Notes: a model not told the origin generated them from the letters alone. A stretch of 52,680 bases of DNA from Methanospirillum sp. (GCA_012728895.1 JAAYEG010000049.1:1-52680); one strand, 5' to 3'; counted from the stretch's first letter, positions 43,248 to 52,554 are shown. Program-made: numbers and translations.

Positions 43248-43347
43248 GGGTGATCACACGCTATTGATCGCGATCGCATCTAAAACAGTCGGTGCAGGCC
43301 GGCGGCTCCGGATCTGCCGTGCAAACCCGTCAAGAATGAGGAACGAG

Positions 43348-43419
43348 TGGACCGAGCGGGAATTGAACCCGCGGCCTCTACCATGCCAAGGTAGCGATCT
43401 ACCCCTGATCTATCGGCCC
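43348..43419 (-). tRNA. tRNA-Ala (anticodon GGC)
   Basis: Read on the minus strand, the acceptor stem is GGGCCGA/TCGGTCC. It contains the G3:U70 wobble pair that identifies tRNA-Ala. The anticodon stem is CTACC/GGTAG around TTGGCAT (anticodon GGC). The T arm is GCGGG-TTCAATT-CCCGC and the discriminator is A. A TATA-like ATTCTTAAG lies ~38 bp upstream. CCA is not encoded. Confidence 0.96.
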
Positions 43420-43529
43420 GCTGCCCTACCAATTTGTCTCTGCGAGCACTTAAGAATTCCCGAACCCCGCTCACCCGGCCATCGAAACCCTGATGGTCGG
43501 ACCGGCTCCAGATCTCCGTGGTGAAGGGC

Positions 43530-44372
43530 ATGGTCAGGGTGGGTGTGCACGTCTCGATCGCGGGCTCGATCGCGAAGGCCGTCGGCCGGGCGGAGGAATG
43601 CGGGTGCGACACGTTTCAGATCTTCTCGAGGAACCCGCGCGGCTGGGCCGTGAAGCCACTCGCTCCGGGGAATGTCGCGGCGTTCCGGGACGCGCTCGGG
43701 GCCTCCGGGATGGCGCCGGCGGTCGACCATATGCCCTACCTCCCGAACCTCGCGACGCCCCGGGACGAGGCTCACGCGCGGTCTGTCGAGGCCCTGGAGG
43801 GTGAGCTCGCCCGTGCCGGGTCTCTCGGTGTCCCGTATGTCGTGACCCACCTGGGCCACCACCTGGGCGCCGGGAGCGAGACCGGCGAGGCCCGCGTGGT
43901 CGCCGCGCTCGACCGGGCCCTGGCCTCCGCTCCGCCGGACGTCATGATCCTGCTCGAGAACACCGCCGGGGAGAAGAACAGCGTCGGCTCTGACTTCGAA
44001 TCGATCGCCCGCATCCTGGGGAACTGCACCGTTCCAGAACGACTCGGGGTCTGCTTCGACACCTGCCACGCGTACGGGGCCGGGTACGACCTGAAGACCG
44101 AGGACGGTTTCTCAGAGGCACTTGCCGCCTTCGACGACGCGATCGGCCTCGAACTCCTGCACGTCGTCCACTGCAACGACTCGAAGGGGGCGCTCGGCTC
44201 TGGGCTCGACAGGCACGAGCACGTCGGGCTCGGGCTGATAGGGGAGGACGGGTTCCGCCGCATCCTCCGCGCGCCGGAACTCCGCGAGCTCCCCTTCATC
44301 TGCGAGACCCCGGAAGACGACCGGCGGGACGGGGCCGGCAACATCGCGAAGGTACGCGAGCTCGCGGGCTGA
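43530..44372 (+). CDS. nfo: Endonuclease IV (AP endonuclease)
   Basis: This 280-residue TIM barrel begins MVRVGVHVSIAGSIAKAV. The zinc-ligand motifs are VTHLGHHLGAG, ILLENTAGEKN, VCFDTCHAYGAGYD, HCNDSKGALGSGLDRHEHVGLG and FICETPED. It incises abasic sites, complementing the endonuclease III encoded 2 kb away. ATG 43530 matches family N-termini; GTG 43518 and 43521 are in frame upstream. Confidence 0.96.
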   Translation: MVRVGVHVSIAGSIAKAVGRAEECGCDTFQIFSRNPRGWAVKPLAPGNVAAFRDALGASGMAPAVDHMPYLPNLATPRDEAHARSVEALEGELARAGSLGVPYVVTHLGHHLGAGSETGEARVVAALDRALASAPPDVMILLENTAGEKNSVGSDFESIARILGNCTVPERLGVCFDTCHAYGAGYDLKTEDGFSEALAAFDDAIGLELLHVVHCNDSKGALGSGLDRHEHVGLGLIGEDGFRRILRAPELRELPFICETPEDDRRDGAGNIAKVRELAG

Positions 44373-44615
44373 CCCGCCCCCCCCTACGGTTGCAGGGCGC
44401 TCCTCCCTGTCGCGAGGGGGGGACGCCGCCGTGCCTCCGAGGAGGATCGCCGGGACGCCCGGGCCGTCTGTCGCGAGGGGACGGCGCCGGGGACGGTGCG
44501 ACAGGGCTGGGATCGCCGTGCGCGGGTGCCGCCGGTGCTGCAGGCGGTCAACCGGTGCCGGGGGAGGGGGGTTCACCCGTCTCCCGCGTCCCCGGACGAA
44601 AAGGGGGTGGGGGTC

Positions 44616-44999
44616 TCAGTCCGAGTCGAGCGGAGAGAAGGCTTCCTTGCCCACCTTGCCCAGGCGGTCGGTGAGCCGCTCGTCGATCGCGCAGACCGGG
44701 CAGGTATAGTCGTCGGGCAGGTCCTCGAACTTCGTGCCTCGTGCGATCCCGTGCTGGGGCTCCCCTCGCTTCTCATCGTAGACGTAGCCGCAGTAACGGC
44801 AGATGTACTTGGTCGGGATCCACTCCTCGAAGGCCCAGCTCCCGATCTTCCCCTTGCCCTGGACGCCGCAGAGGGCGCAGACGTAGGTGTCGGGCACGTC
44901 CTCGAACTCGGTTCCCGCGGGTATCCCTTGGCGGGGCTCGCCGCGGAGCGGCGAGTAGATGTAGCCGCAGACTTTGCACTTGAAACGTCGGACGGTCAT
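44616..44999 (-). CDS. Tandem (double) rubredoxin
   Basis: This 127-residue protein contains two rubredoxin domains in a row: [17 protein letters not shown] with CALCG, and [17 protein letters not shown] with CPVC. All eight cysteines are present, so it should hold two mononuclear iron sites. It serves electron transfer, often in oxygen or peroxide defence. Most archaeal rubredoxins are single-domain (~53 residues). GAGGT before the ATG and the shared TATA palindrome at 45038 define its expression. It ends in a short CCCCCTTTT tract. Confidence 0.93.
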   Translation of the reverse strand: MTVRRFKCKVCGYIYSPLRGEPRQGIPAGTEFEDVPDTYVCALCGVQGKGKIGSWAFEEWIPTKYICRYCGYVYDEKRGEPQHGIARGTKFEDLPDDYTCPVCAIDERLTDRLGKVGKEAFSPLDSD

Positions 45000-45037
45000 G
45001 GTCCTACCTCTCGGAGATGATGTATGGTCGGTCCCCT

Positions 45038-45048
45038 GGTATTATACC
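45038..45048. promoter_or_regulatory. Near-palindromic bidirectional TATA box (rubredoxin / YgiQ)
   Basis: GGTATTATACC is a palindrome except for its central base. It is ~27 bp from both predicted initiation points, giving leaders of ~15 nt for the double rubredoxin and ~10 nt for the YgiQ gene. One TBP site could drive both divergent genes. Confidence 0.55.
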
Positions 45049-45078
45049 TGCTGCCGGTTCACGGGATCCCCGAGCGCC

Positions 45079-46935
45079 ATGACACCCCGGGACCAGCCCG
45101 CATTCCTGCCGATGACCCCGCGCGACCTCGCCTCCCTCGGGCTCGACGGCGTCGACGTCCTCCTCGTCTCGGGCGACGCCTACGTCGACCACCCGTCGTT
45201 CGGGACGGCGGTGATCGGCCGGGTGCTCTGGGATGCTGGGTACACGGTCGGCGTCGTCGCCCAGCCCGGTCCGGACCCCGCCGACCTCCTCGCCCTCGGT
45301 CCCCCGCGACTCTTCGTCTCGGTCTCGTCGGGCGCGGTCGACTCCATGGTGAACCGCTACACCCCGAACCGCCGCTATCGCTCCCGGGACGTCTACGCTC
45401 CGGGCGGGATCCCGCGCCGGCCGGACCGGGCCGTGCTGGTCTATACCGACCGGGTTCACGCCCTCTTCCCGGGAACCCCGGTCGTGCTCGGCGGAATCGA
45501 GGCCTCGCTCAGGCGGTTCGTCCACTACGATTACTGGTCGGACAGCATCCGGGGGTCCGTCCTCGCGGACGCGCCAGCTGACATCCTGGTCTACGGGCCG
45601 GGCGAGCGGCAGGTGATCGCGATCGCGGATCGGCTCGACGGAGGCGAGGACGTCCGCAGGATCCGGGATGTCCGGGGGACGATGTGGAAGTGCGCGCCGA
45701 GGGAGTGGCGGGGGATGGACCGGGTCGGGTTCGCCGAGCTCCCGGGATTCCCGGCGGTCGCCGACGACCCGCGGGCGTTCGCCCGGGCCTAATCCGGGTA
45801 CGCCGCCGGGCAGGACCCGTTCACGTCCGGGCCGGTGGCGCAGCCCCACCCGAAGACCGTGGTGGTCCAGAACCCGCCGCCTATCCCGTTCACCCCCCGG
45901 GAGCTCGACCGCATCTACGAACTCCCGTACGCACGCCGGGAGCACCCGTCATACCGGGCCCCGGTCCCGGCGCTCGAACCGGTCCGGTTCTCGATCACGA
46001 CCCACCGGGGCTGCTTCGGCGACTGCTCGTTCTGCGCCATCGCGTGCCACCAGGGCCGGATCGTCCAGTCGAGGACGGTCGAATCGATCGTGCGCGAGGC
46101 CGAGCGGATGACGCGGATGCCCGGGTTTCGCGGCGTCATCCCGGACGTCGGCGGTCCGAGCGCGAACATGTACGGCCTCTCGTGCCCCCTCTGGGAGTCC
46201 ACAGGTGCCTGCCCGGACCGGCGCTGCGGCCCCGACTGCCCGTCGCTCGCGACGAGCCACGCGCTGCAGCTCGACCTCCTCCGGCGGCTCCGCGCCATTC
46301 CCGGTGTCAGGAGGGTCTCGATCGGGTCGGGGATCCGGCACGACCTCGCTCTGGCGGCCGAGCCGGAGTACCTCGACGTCCTCTGCCGGCACCACGTCTC
46401 CGGCCACCTGAAGGTCGCGCCCGAGCACGTCTGCGACGCCGTGACCGCCCTGATGCACAAGCCGGGCCGGGCCGCCTTCGAGGCCTTCCGGGCGCGGTTC
46501 GAGGTGCTCCAGGAGGGGCGGGAGCGGCGCCAGTATCTGCTCCCGTACCTGATGTCGGGCCACCCCGGCTGCACGCTCACCGAGATGATCGAGCTCGCCG
46601 AGTACATCCGGGACGAGGGGCTCTACACCGAGCAGGTGCAGGACTTCACCCCGACCCCGATGACGCTGGCGACCGCGATCTACGCGACCGGGATCGACCC
46701 GGAGACCGGGCACGAGATCCACGTGCCGCGGGGACGGGAGAAGCAGATCCAGCGGGCCCTGCTCCATTACCGCGACGAGCGCAACCGGGAGCTCGTGCTG
46801 GAGGGCCTCCGCGAGGCCGGGCGGACGGATCTGATCGGGCCGGGAGAAGAGTGCCTGGTCCCCGGGGGGCCTACCGGTCCGAGAACGGCACCTCGAGCAT
46901 CGCGAGGTCGTCGGGGACCAACACCTGGCCGTTGA
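45079..46935 (+). pseudogene. YgiQ/UPF0313-type radical SAM gene with an in-frame TAA
   Basis: A single frame encodes a 618-codon UPF0313 protein, broken only by TAA at 45790-45792 (codon 238). The N-terminal part holds FLPMTPRDLASLGLDGVDV and GGIEASLRRFVHYDYW. After the stop, the same frame continues with AQPHPKTVVVQNPPPIPFTP, the radical SAM cluster CFGDCSFCAIACHQGR and KVAPEHVCDAV. TAC-to-TAA is a one-base change. The sequence is otherwise intact, so this is a very recent nonsense mutation, an assembly error, or a split gene restarted at GTG 45835. The 3' end overlaps rnz by 65 bp. Confidence 0.85.
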
Positions 46936-47821
46936 AGCGCGCGGCGGCGTCCCTGAGATGCCCGGCGGTCGAGGTGTAGCGCGAGGAGAGGTGGACGAGC
47001 GCGAGCCGCTTCGCCCCGATCCTGGCCGCGGCCTCGCCCGCCTCGCCGGCGGTCGCGTGGTGTACTCCGGCGGCACGCTCGGCGTCGGCGTCGTCGTAGG
47101 TCGCGTCGTGGATCAGCAGGTCGAGCCCCTCCGGGACGCCGGCGCGGGCCAGGTCGACCGGTCGGGTGTCGCCCGTGTACGCGACCGACCGCCCGGGCCG
47201 GGGCGGCCCGAGCACCTCGTCGGGGCGCACCTCGCGCGGCACGCCGTCGACCTCGACCGTGACCGCGTTGCCGCGCTGGAGCCGGCCGAAGAGCGGGCCG
47301 GGCCGGACGCCGAGCGCGATCGCGCCCTCGCGGTCGAACCGCCCGGGCCGGGGGTCCTCGACCAGCACGTACCCGAGCGAGGCCATCCCGTGCCGCGTGC
47401 CGAAGGCGCGGATGGCGTAGCCGTCGAACCACACCTCCTCGCCGGGCTTCAGGACGCGCCCGGTCACGGAGAAGCCCATCGTCGCGGTCGAGAGGTGTTC
47501 GATCACGTGCACGATCCCGTCGATACCCGGCGGGCCGTAGACGGTGAGCGGGTGGGACCGCCCGTTGAACGCGAGCGTCTGGACGAGCCCGAAGAGGCCC
47601 AGGTAGTGGTCGGCGTGCCAGTGGGTCACGAAGACCGCGTCGACCGTGAACCCGGTCTGCGCCCGCATCATCTGCTGCTGGGCCCCCTCGCCGCAATCGA
47701 AGAGGAGGGTGTCCGCCCCCCGCCTCACCAGGAAGCAGGCCGGATTCCGGTGCACGGTCGGGAGCGCGCCGGCCGTGCCCAGGAAGTAGACCTGCAGGGT
47801 CTCGCCCGCTACCGCGTCCAC
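46871..47821 (-). CDS. rnz: Ribonuclease Z (tRNA 3'-processing endonuclease)
   Basis: This 316-residue metallo-beta-lactamase-fold enzyme contains FLGTAGALPTVHRNPACFL, FDCGEGAQQQM, the zinc motif THWHADHYLGL, VAYTGDTRP, IHDATYDD and a late HLSSRYT. It trims tRNA 3' trailers, needed here because CCA is not encoded by the tRNA genes. GTG 47821 overlaps the end of the TIM-barrel gene by 13 bp. It is last in the nrdG-UPF0200-TIM-rnz operon and overlaps the YgiQ gene tail to tail. Confidence 0.95.
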   Translation of the reverse strand: MDAVAGETLQVYFLGTAGALPTVHRNPACFLVRRGADTLLFDCGEGAQQQMMRAQTGFTVDAVFVTHWHADHYLGLFGLVQTLAFNGRSHPLTVYGPPGIDGIVHVIEHLSTATMGFSVTGRVLKPGEEVWFDGYAIRAFGTRHGMASLGYVLVEDPRPGRFDREGAIALGVRPGPLFGRLQRGNAVTVEVDGVPREVRPDEVLGPPRPGRSVAYTGDTRPVDLARAGVPEGLDLLIHDATYDDADAERAAGVHHATAGEAGEAAARIGAKRLALVHLSSRYTSTAGHLRDAAARFNGQVLVPDDLAMLEVPFSDR

Positions 47822-48582
47822 CCCCTGATGACCCCGAGCGAGCGTCGCCCCTCCTCGAGCGAGCGCCCTTCGACCACGACGATGCCGCTGTAGGAGGTCC
47901 TGATCGCCCGCCCTGCGGTGTCCCAGTCGACCGTCCCGTCACCGAGGGCCAGGTGCTCGTCGGAGGCGCCGTGGTTGTCGTGGAGGTGGAGATGGTCCGC
48001 GCGCTCGAGCACTGCGAGGAAGTCCCGGACGACACCGACCGTGTTCGCGTGGCCCAGGTCGAAGCAGACCCCGACCCCCTCGATCCCGTCGGCCATGCCC
48101 AGGAGTTCGCCCGGATCGCGGCAGAGGAACTCGCGGATGGAGATCATATTCTCGAGGCAGGCCAGGACCCCGTGGTCGGCCGCGCACCGGCCGATCTCGC
48201 GGAGCGCGTCCTTCTGCACCCCCCAGGCGCGATTCGGGGCAAGTTTCCCGAGGGGAGAGAGGTACCCCGGGTGGACGACGACCCGGTCGGTCCACTCCGA
48301 GGCCGCCTCGATACAGGCCTTGACCTGCCTGACCGTCTCGCGCAGGATCGGGTGGTTGAGCGAGGCGAGGTTCAGGTCCGAGTACGGGGCGTGGACCGAG
48401 ATCTCGAGCCCGGTGGTCTCCACGAGCCCGGCCACGCGCTCGCGCCCGGCGGGCTCATCGAGCCGGTAGTCGCCCTCGGCCACCACCTCCCAGCCGTCGA
48501 ACCCGGCGTCCGCGATCCCACCCACCCACTCGGGCGGCGCCGTCACCCTGGCCGAGGACGAGAAGTGGATCCCGGGGTTCAT
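47809..48582 (-). CDS. Sugar phosphate isomerase/epimerase-like TIM barrel (AP endonuclease family 2)
   Basis: This 257-residue protein begins MNPGIHFSSSARVTAPPEWV. Metal-site segments of the xylose-isomerase-like family are visible: ISVHAPYSDLN, VVHPGYLSP, ACLENMISI, VCFDLGHANTVG and HLHDNHGASDEHLALGDG. The reaction is unknown; family members are isomerases, epimerases or nucleases. It overlaps the UPF0200 gene by 4 bp and rnz by 13 bp, so it is translationally coupled on both sides. Confidence 0.87.
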   Translation of the reverse strand: MNPGIHFSSSARVTAPPEWVGGIADAGFDGWEVVAEGDYRLDEPAGRERVAGLVETTGLEISVHAPYSDLNLASLNHPILRETVRQVKACIEAASEWTDRVVVHPGYLSPLGKLAPNRAWGVQKDALREIGRCAADHGVLACLENMISIREFLCRDPGELLGMADGIEGVGVCFDLGHANTVGVVRDFLAVLERADHLHLHDNHGASDEHLALGDGTVDWDTAGRAIRTSYSGIVVVEGRSLEEGRRSLGVIRGWTR

Positions 48583-49127
48583 GCGCCCCCCGAGAGGGAT
48601 GCGAGCAGGCACCGGACCTCTCGGCGGAAGGCGTCGAGGCTTCCCGCGTTCTCGACGGTCACCTCGGCCCCGGCGAGCGCCGTGCCCAGGCCCCAGCCGA
48701 GCTCCCGCTCGTCCCGCCGCGCGAGGGCCTCGGTCCCGGCGATGTCGTCAGTCCGCTCTCGCGCACGGAGACGAGCGAGCCGCGCCTCGAACGGGGAGGT
48801 CACCCCGACCAGGGCGAAGCCCGGGAAGGCCCGTCTGAACTCGACGACCTCGGCGTCGGAGCGGATCCCGTCCACCAGGACGACCGGGGCGCCGAGCCCG
48901 CGGATCGCGTCGATCATCAGCAACGCGACGGCCCCGCGCCCGAGCTCTTTCCGGAGTTCCCCAGAGATCCCTCCGAGGGTCGCGTCGTCGGCCGGCAGCC
49001 CCCGCTCCATCGCGACCCGCCGGATCACATCCCCCATCACCAGGACGGGGATGCCGAGGTCCCTGGCGCACCGCGAGAACTCACCCTTGCCGCTTCCCGG
49101 CAAACCCACGATCCCGATCAGTTTCAT
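48579..49127 (-). CDS. UPF0200-type P-loop kinase (dephospho-CoA/nucleotide kinase-like)
   Basis: This 182-residue protein begins MKLIGIVGLPGSGKGEFSR, with Walker A GLPGSGKG. VLVMGDVIRRVAMERG and VLVDGIRSDAEVVEF follow, as in archaeal UPF0200 proteins related to adenylate and dephospho-CoA kinases. The substrate is unproven. Its start lies 47 bp inside the end of nrdG and its stop overlaps the TIM-barrel gene, so expression is coupled in the operon. Confidence 0.86.
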   Translation of the reverse strand: MKLIGIVGLPGSGKGEFSRCARDLGIPVLVMGDVIRRVAMERGLPADDATLGGISGELRKELGRGAVALLMIDAIRGLGAPVVLVDGIRSDAEVVEFRRAFPGFALVGVTSPFEARLARLRARERTDDIAGTEALARRDERELGWGLGTALAGAEVTVENAGSLDAFRREVRCLLASLSGGA

Positions 49128-49815
49128 GCTCTATCTCTCCGTTCTCCCTGGTCCTGATCCGGCACGATCGCCCGACCCGGTCGGCGACGGCGACCAGCTC
49201 CCCGTGCGTGAGCGGTGCGACGGCCTCCGTCACCCCCTGCTGGAGGACCAGCGGGACATCTCCGGCCTCGCGCGCGATCGCTCCGACCTCGTCCTCGAAC
49301 CCCCTGAAGAGGGTGATCACCACCTCGAACTCCGGAAGGCGGCCCCCGGTAAAGGCCGCGCCCAGGAGGGCGAGCGATTCCTGGACCCGCTCCGTGAGGT
49401 CGGCTCCCAGGAGGTTGGGGTAGCGCTCCCAACGCGCCTTGAGGTCGAGGGCCACGTGGTCCGCGAGCCCGGCGTCGATCAGCCGGACGAGCGTCTCCGG
49501 GTAGGCCCCGTTCGTGTGCAGCCCGACCTGGAGCCCCAGGTCACGTGCCGCCCGGGCCAGGGCGAGGAGCGCATCCCGCTGCATCGTCGGCTCGCCCCCC
49601 GTGAAGATGACGCCCGAGATGACCAGGGCGCTGCTGGCGATCATCCCGGCTACCTCGTCCACCTCGCGGAGATCCTTCCCGCCGAGGAGAGGGGTGTTGT
49701 GGCAGTAGGGGCACCTGGCCGGGCACCCCCTGAGGAAGACGGTGCAGACGACACGACCGGGCCAGTCGACGGTGCTGAGCGGTACGAATCCTCCGAAGTT
49801 GAGCTGCAGGGGCAT
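49081..49815 (-). CDS. nrdG: Anaerobic ribonucleotide reductase activating protein
   Basis: This 244-residue radical SAM protein has the cluster motif CPARCPYCHN (~residue 32), GGEPTMQRDAL and QVGLHTNGAYPETL, matching the NrdG activase that installs the glycyl radical on class III reductase. The reductase gene itself is not in the window. ATG 49815 has AAGGTG 7 nt upstream; GTG 49818 is an alternative start. An AT-rich patch (TTTTATTGAAAC, 49844-49855) upstream gives the operon promoter. Confidence 0.9.
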   Translation of the reverse strand: MPLQLNFGGFVPLSTVDWPGRVVCTVFLRGCPARCPYCHNTPLLGGKDLREVDEVAGMIASSALVISGVIFTGGEPTMQRDALLALARAARDLGLQVGLHTNGAYPETLVRLIDAGLADHVALDLKARWERYPNLLGADLTERVQESLALLGAAFTGGRLPEFEVVITLFRGFEDEVGAIAREAGDVPLVLQQGVTEAVAPLTHGELVAVADRVGRSCRIRTRENGEIEHETDRDRGFAGKRQG

Positions 49816-49902
49816 CACCGTGCACCTTTCTTTGCGCGAGGTGTTTTATTGAAACTAATCCCGGGGGAAACCCTGATGCGGGGATAGATAGACGGGATCT
49901 GG

Positions 49903-50526
49903 ATGGTCCGCCCGCAGGAGCGCAGGCGGCTTTCGAACCCCCCCTTCTACCGGGAGGAGTTCGAGGAAGCGTTCCGCTTTGTCCTCGAGGAGTACCCCCT
50001 CCCGCGCCGCGCGCTCGCCCTCTTCGTCCCCTGTGCGGTCCGGAAGCCGTACAGCGCGAGCCCGAGCCACCGCATCTTCCGGGCAGTCCTGGATCGGGTC
50101 CTCGCCCCTGACGAGTACCAGCTTCTGGTCTTCGGCACCTGCGGCGTCGTTCCGGCCGAGCTCGAAGAGATGTATCCGTTCGCGCACTACCGGTTCATGC
50201 TCGGCGCCGTCCGCGACTCCCGGGTCAGGCGCGATTTCCTGGAGATCGAGACTGACCGTCTCGCCCGGTTCCTGTCGGCTACGCGCGGGCTGTACAGGGC
50301 CAGGGGGGCCTACTGCATCGGCCTCTTCCGCGAAGCGATGGAACGGGGAGCGGGCCGTGCCGGCGTCCCCCTCGATCTCCTGCTCCCCTCCGCTGAGACG
50401 ATAGCGCGCGTATCGGACCCCGGAAGCCCGTTTCCCGCGGGTTCGCTCGCGTGCCGCGAGTACACGGCCGAGCTCGAGGAGGGGCTCGAGCGGCTCGCCG
50501 TCCGGGTCCGCCGGGGGCGGGGATAG
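49903..50526 (+). CDS. DUF5591 protein related to archaeosine synthase (ArcS)
   Basis: This 207-residue protein has the DUF5591/ArcS core ALFVPCAVRKPYSASPSHRIF, followed by VFGTCGVVPAELEEMYPFAHY. In ArcS this domain carries the conserved Cys/Lys region needed to convert preQ0-modified G15 of tRNA to archaeosine. Here it is a short stand-alone version lacking the TGT-like and PUA parts, so it may work with a separate TGT or have another role. It is divergent from nrdG. Confidence 0.85.
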   Translation: MVRPQERRRLSNPPFYREEFEEAFRFVLEEYPLPRRALALFVPCAVRKPYSASPSHRIFRAVLDRVLAPDEYQLLVFGTCGVVPAELEEMYPFAHYRFMLGAVRDSRVRRDFLEIETDRLARFLSATRGLYRARGAYCIGLFREAMERGAGRAGVPLDLLLPSAETIARVSDPGSPFPAGSLACREYTAELEEGLERLAVRVRRGRG

Positions 50527-50650
50527 CGGGAGGCCCGGGGTCGGTGCCGCCCGGACGGAACCAGGGTGGGGAACGGGGACAGTCAAAGACGGGCGGTCAG
50601 CGGGAACGGCGTCCGTGCGGGAAGAAGGGGGCCCGTGGAGCGAAACGACG

Positions 50651-50681
50651 AAAAAAGGATGCGGGGCGGGAACTCCGCCAG
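50651..50681 (-). terminator. Terminator after the cohesin-like secreted protein gene
   Basis: On the minus strand GGCGG-AGTTC-CCGCC forms a 5-bp GC stem a few bases after the stop codon at 50683. A run of six Ts (50651-50656 as A6 on the plus strand) follows 7 bases later. Confidence 0.65.
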
Positions 50682-50682
50682 G

Positions 50683-51957
50683 TCACCCGGTGAGCCCGGC
50701 CAGTACGTCGTAGTTCGCGGACGCGTCGGGGCCGAAGGCGGCGGAGGCACGGAGCCCGTCGAAGAGCCCCATCGCCTGAGCGACCTCGCTCACGAACGCA
50801 ACCTGGTCGCCGACCGCGTTCGCCTGGTACGCGAGCGCCGTGTGCTGCCAGCCCTGCGCGTAGGACGCGAACTCGCCCATGTATGCGGCCTTGCTGTTCA
50901 GGATCGGGACGATCGCAGCCGTATACGCCGTACCGTCGCCGAACTCGGTTCCGGCGTAGGTCACCGACTGGAGCATCGATGTCGCCTGGAAGAAGAGCGT
51001 CCGCGACGAGTTGAACTGCCCGGCGGCGCCCTCGAACGAGGTGGCGGCCTCGGCGTACCGCGCGGTGTTCATCTGGTCCCGGCCCGCGGCGTAGGTATCA
51101 GCGCCGTCATACATCGCCAGGGCGGCGTCGGCGAGGCCGATGTACGCGGTGGAGATGGACCGTAACAGCGCCAGGTTCGCCGCGTTCGCCGGGTCGACGA
51201 CCGCGTTGGCGGTGTTCAGGCAGTTCGTGTATGCGGTCTTCGCCTCGTTCAGGTACTGCCGGATCAGGACAAGGTCGCTCGCCCCCCAGGCCCTTGACCA
51301 GGCGTCGCCGCCGGCCGCGTAGTAGGTCTTGGCCTGGCCGTAGGTCGCGTTCTCAACGGGCGGCAGCACCGTCGGAACCACCGTGATGGTCCCGGTCGGG
51401 ACCACCGTGACCGTTCCCACCGGGACGGTCGGTGCGGCCGTCACCGTCGGCACCGGGCTGCCCGAGCCGACCGTGAAGGAGCCGGGCGGCGCGATCGCTG
51501 ACATCGTCAGGTCGGCGGCGATCTCGCCGGACGGGCCGTGGGACCGGACAGTCTTGATCTCGATGTTCATCGGAGTGGTTCCGGTCGCCAGCGCCCGGAA
51601 GTAGAGCTCGGCGATGGCGACCTTCCCGTTCTCGATCTTGTTCGAGAAGTCAGCGAGCCGGATGGAGAGCCCGTTCGTCCCGATCGGCGTCGCCGCCTTG
51701 GTATTGCCGACCTTGAAATCGGTGCTGGCGTATCCGAGGATAGTGTCGTCCCACGTGACGTTGAGCCAGAGGTCGTCGGCGAGCGGCTGCCAATTATTAT
51801 CGACGTACAGGGTTGCGATGGCGAATCCGCCGACTTCAGCACCCTGGTTCTGTTCGATGGAGAAGGTGCCGATGCCGGCGGCAGTCGCTGCACACGCGAG
51901 TCCCGGGAGGAGCAGGAGGAGCGCGAGCGACGTGCGGAATGCTGCCCAGCGATTCAT
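50683..51957 (-). CDS. Secreted protein with cohesin-like domain and helical C-terminal domain
   Basis: This is a 424-residue protein with a signal peptide (SLALLLLLPGLACAATAAG). Residues ~27-160 resemble a cohesin-type beta-sandwich (GTFSIEQNQGAEVGGFAIAT, LWLNVTWDDTILGY, KVAIAELYFRALATG). A Val/Pro/Thr-rich linker (~165-200) follows. The C-terminal ~220 residues are helical and Ala/Tyr-rich (YGQAKTYYAAGGDAWSRAWG), with no C-terminal anchor seen. A TATA-like TTCTTATATC (51978-51987, reverse) precedes it. The cohesin assignment is by pattern. A possible partner is the dockerin-like surface protein at 26242. Confidence 0.72.
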   Translation of the reverse strand: MNRWAAFRTSLALLLLLPGLACAATAAGIGTFSIEQNQGAEVGGFAIATLYVDNNWQPLADDLWLNVTWDDTILGYASTDFKVGNTKAATPIGTNGLSIRLADFSNKIENGKVAIAELYFRALATGTTPMNIEIKTVRSHGPSGEIAADLTMSAIAPPGSFTVGSGSPVPTVTAAPTVPVGTVTVVPTGTITVVPTVLPPVENATYGQAKTYYAAGGDAWSRAWGASDLVLIRQYLNEAKTAYTNCLNTANAVVDPANAANLALLRSISTAYIGLADAALAMYDGADTYAAGRDQMNTARYAEAATSFEGAAGQFNSSRTLFFQATSMLQSVTYAGTEFGDGTAYTAAIVPILNSKAAYMGEFASYAQGWQHTALAYQANAVGDQVAFVSEVAQAMGLFDGLRASAAFGPDASANYDVLAGLTG

Positions 51958-52554
51958 AACGAATCGTCGTCACCTCATGATATAAGAATTACGGTCAGCC
52001 CGGTCTCTTCGGGTGCGAAACGATGTCCTGAGGGGGCCGCTGCGACGCCTGATTTCCGTATCGGCAGGATGAGCGCGACAGAGGACCAACCCGGGAGGGG
52101 ACAGGATCCCGTGCTGGGGGGAAGGGGCTATGGCCCGGCAGTCGGGGGGAGTAGAGAACCGTCTCGATATCGGGGGACGGCCCCCTGGAGAGATGAGACG
52201 GGGGGCGGGTCGCCCTTCCCGGAGAAGCATCGCTGAAAAACCTGCGAGGAGGAGGAGGGTGCCCCCTGGACGAATCGACGAAACGGGCCCCGTTCATCAC
52301 GCCCAGTGAAGGGATCCCGTTCCGCCCTGTTCTGACTGTGTCTCCCGGTTCGGAGACGTGCGCAGGTTGCTGCGGCAGGCCCCCCCGGCTTGCGAACCGC
52401 CGCGGACGCCGCCGCTCATACTGGCGTTCCCTGTCCGTGCAGCGATTCGTGCCGCCTCCCGGGAGTGCCACCTCTTCCCGATCCATCCAGCAGGGGCGAT
52501 CCGCCAGTGAGCTCGTGGAATATTTATAGGTATCTTACAGGTATAATAGAAATA
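51958..52554. other. Gene-free region before the transposase
   Basis: No gene is supported. The left end carries the promoter of the cohesin-like gene. GC falls sharply after about 52515 (ATATTTATAGGTATC and further AT-rich sequence), marking the approach to the mobile element. Confidence 0.5.

Noticed and set aside
43266-43275. GATCGCGATC palindrome as a specific operator for the DUF47 gene
   Set aside because: Such palindromes are frequent in GC-rich DNA and no second copy or known regulator supports it.
44373-44615. Short direct repeats (CTGTCGCGAGGGG at about 44409 and 44468)
   Set aside because: Two 13-bp copies only, with no array, spacer regularity or gene context; not a CRISPR or mobile element.
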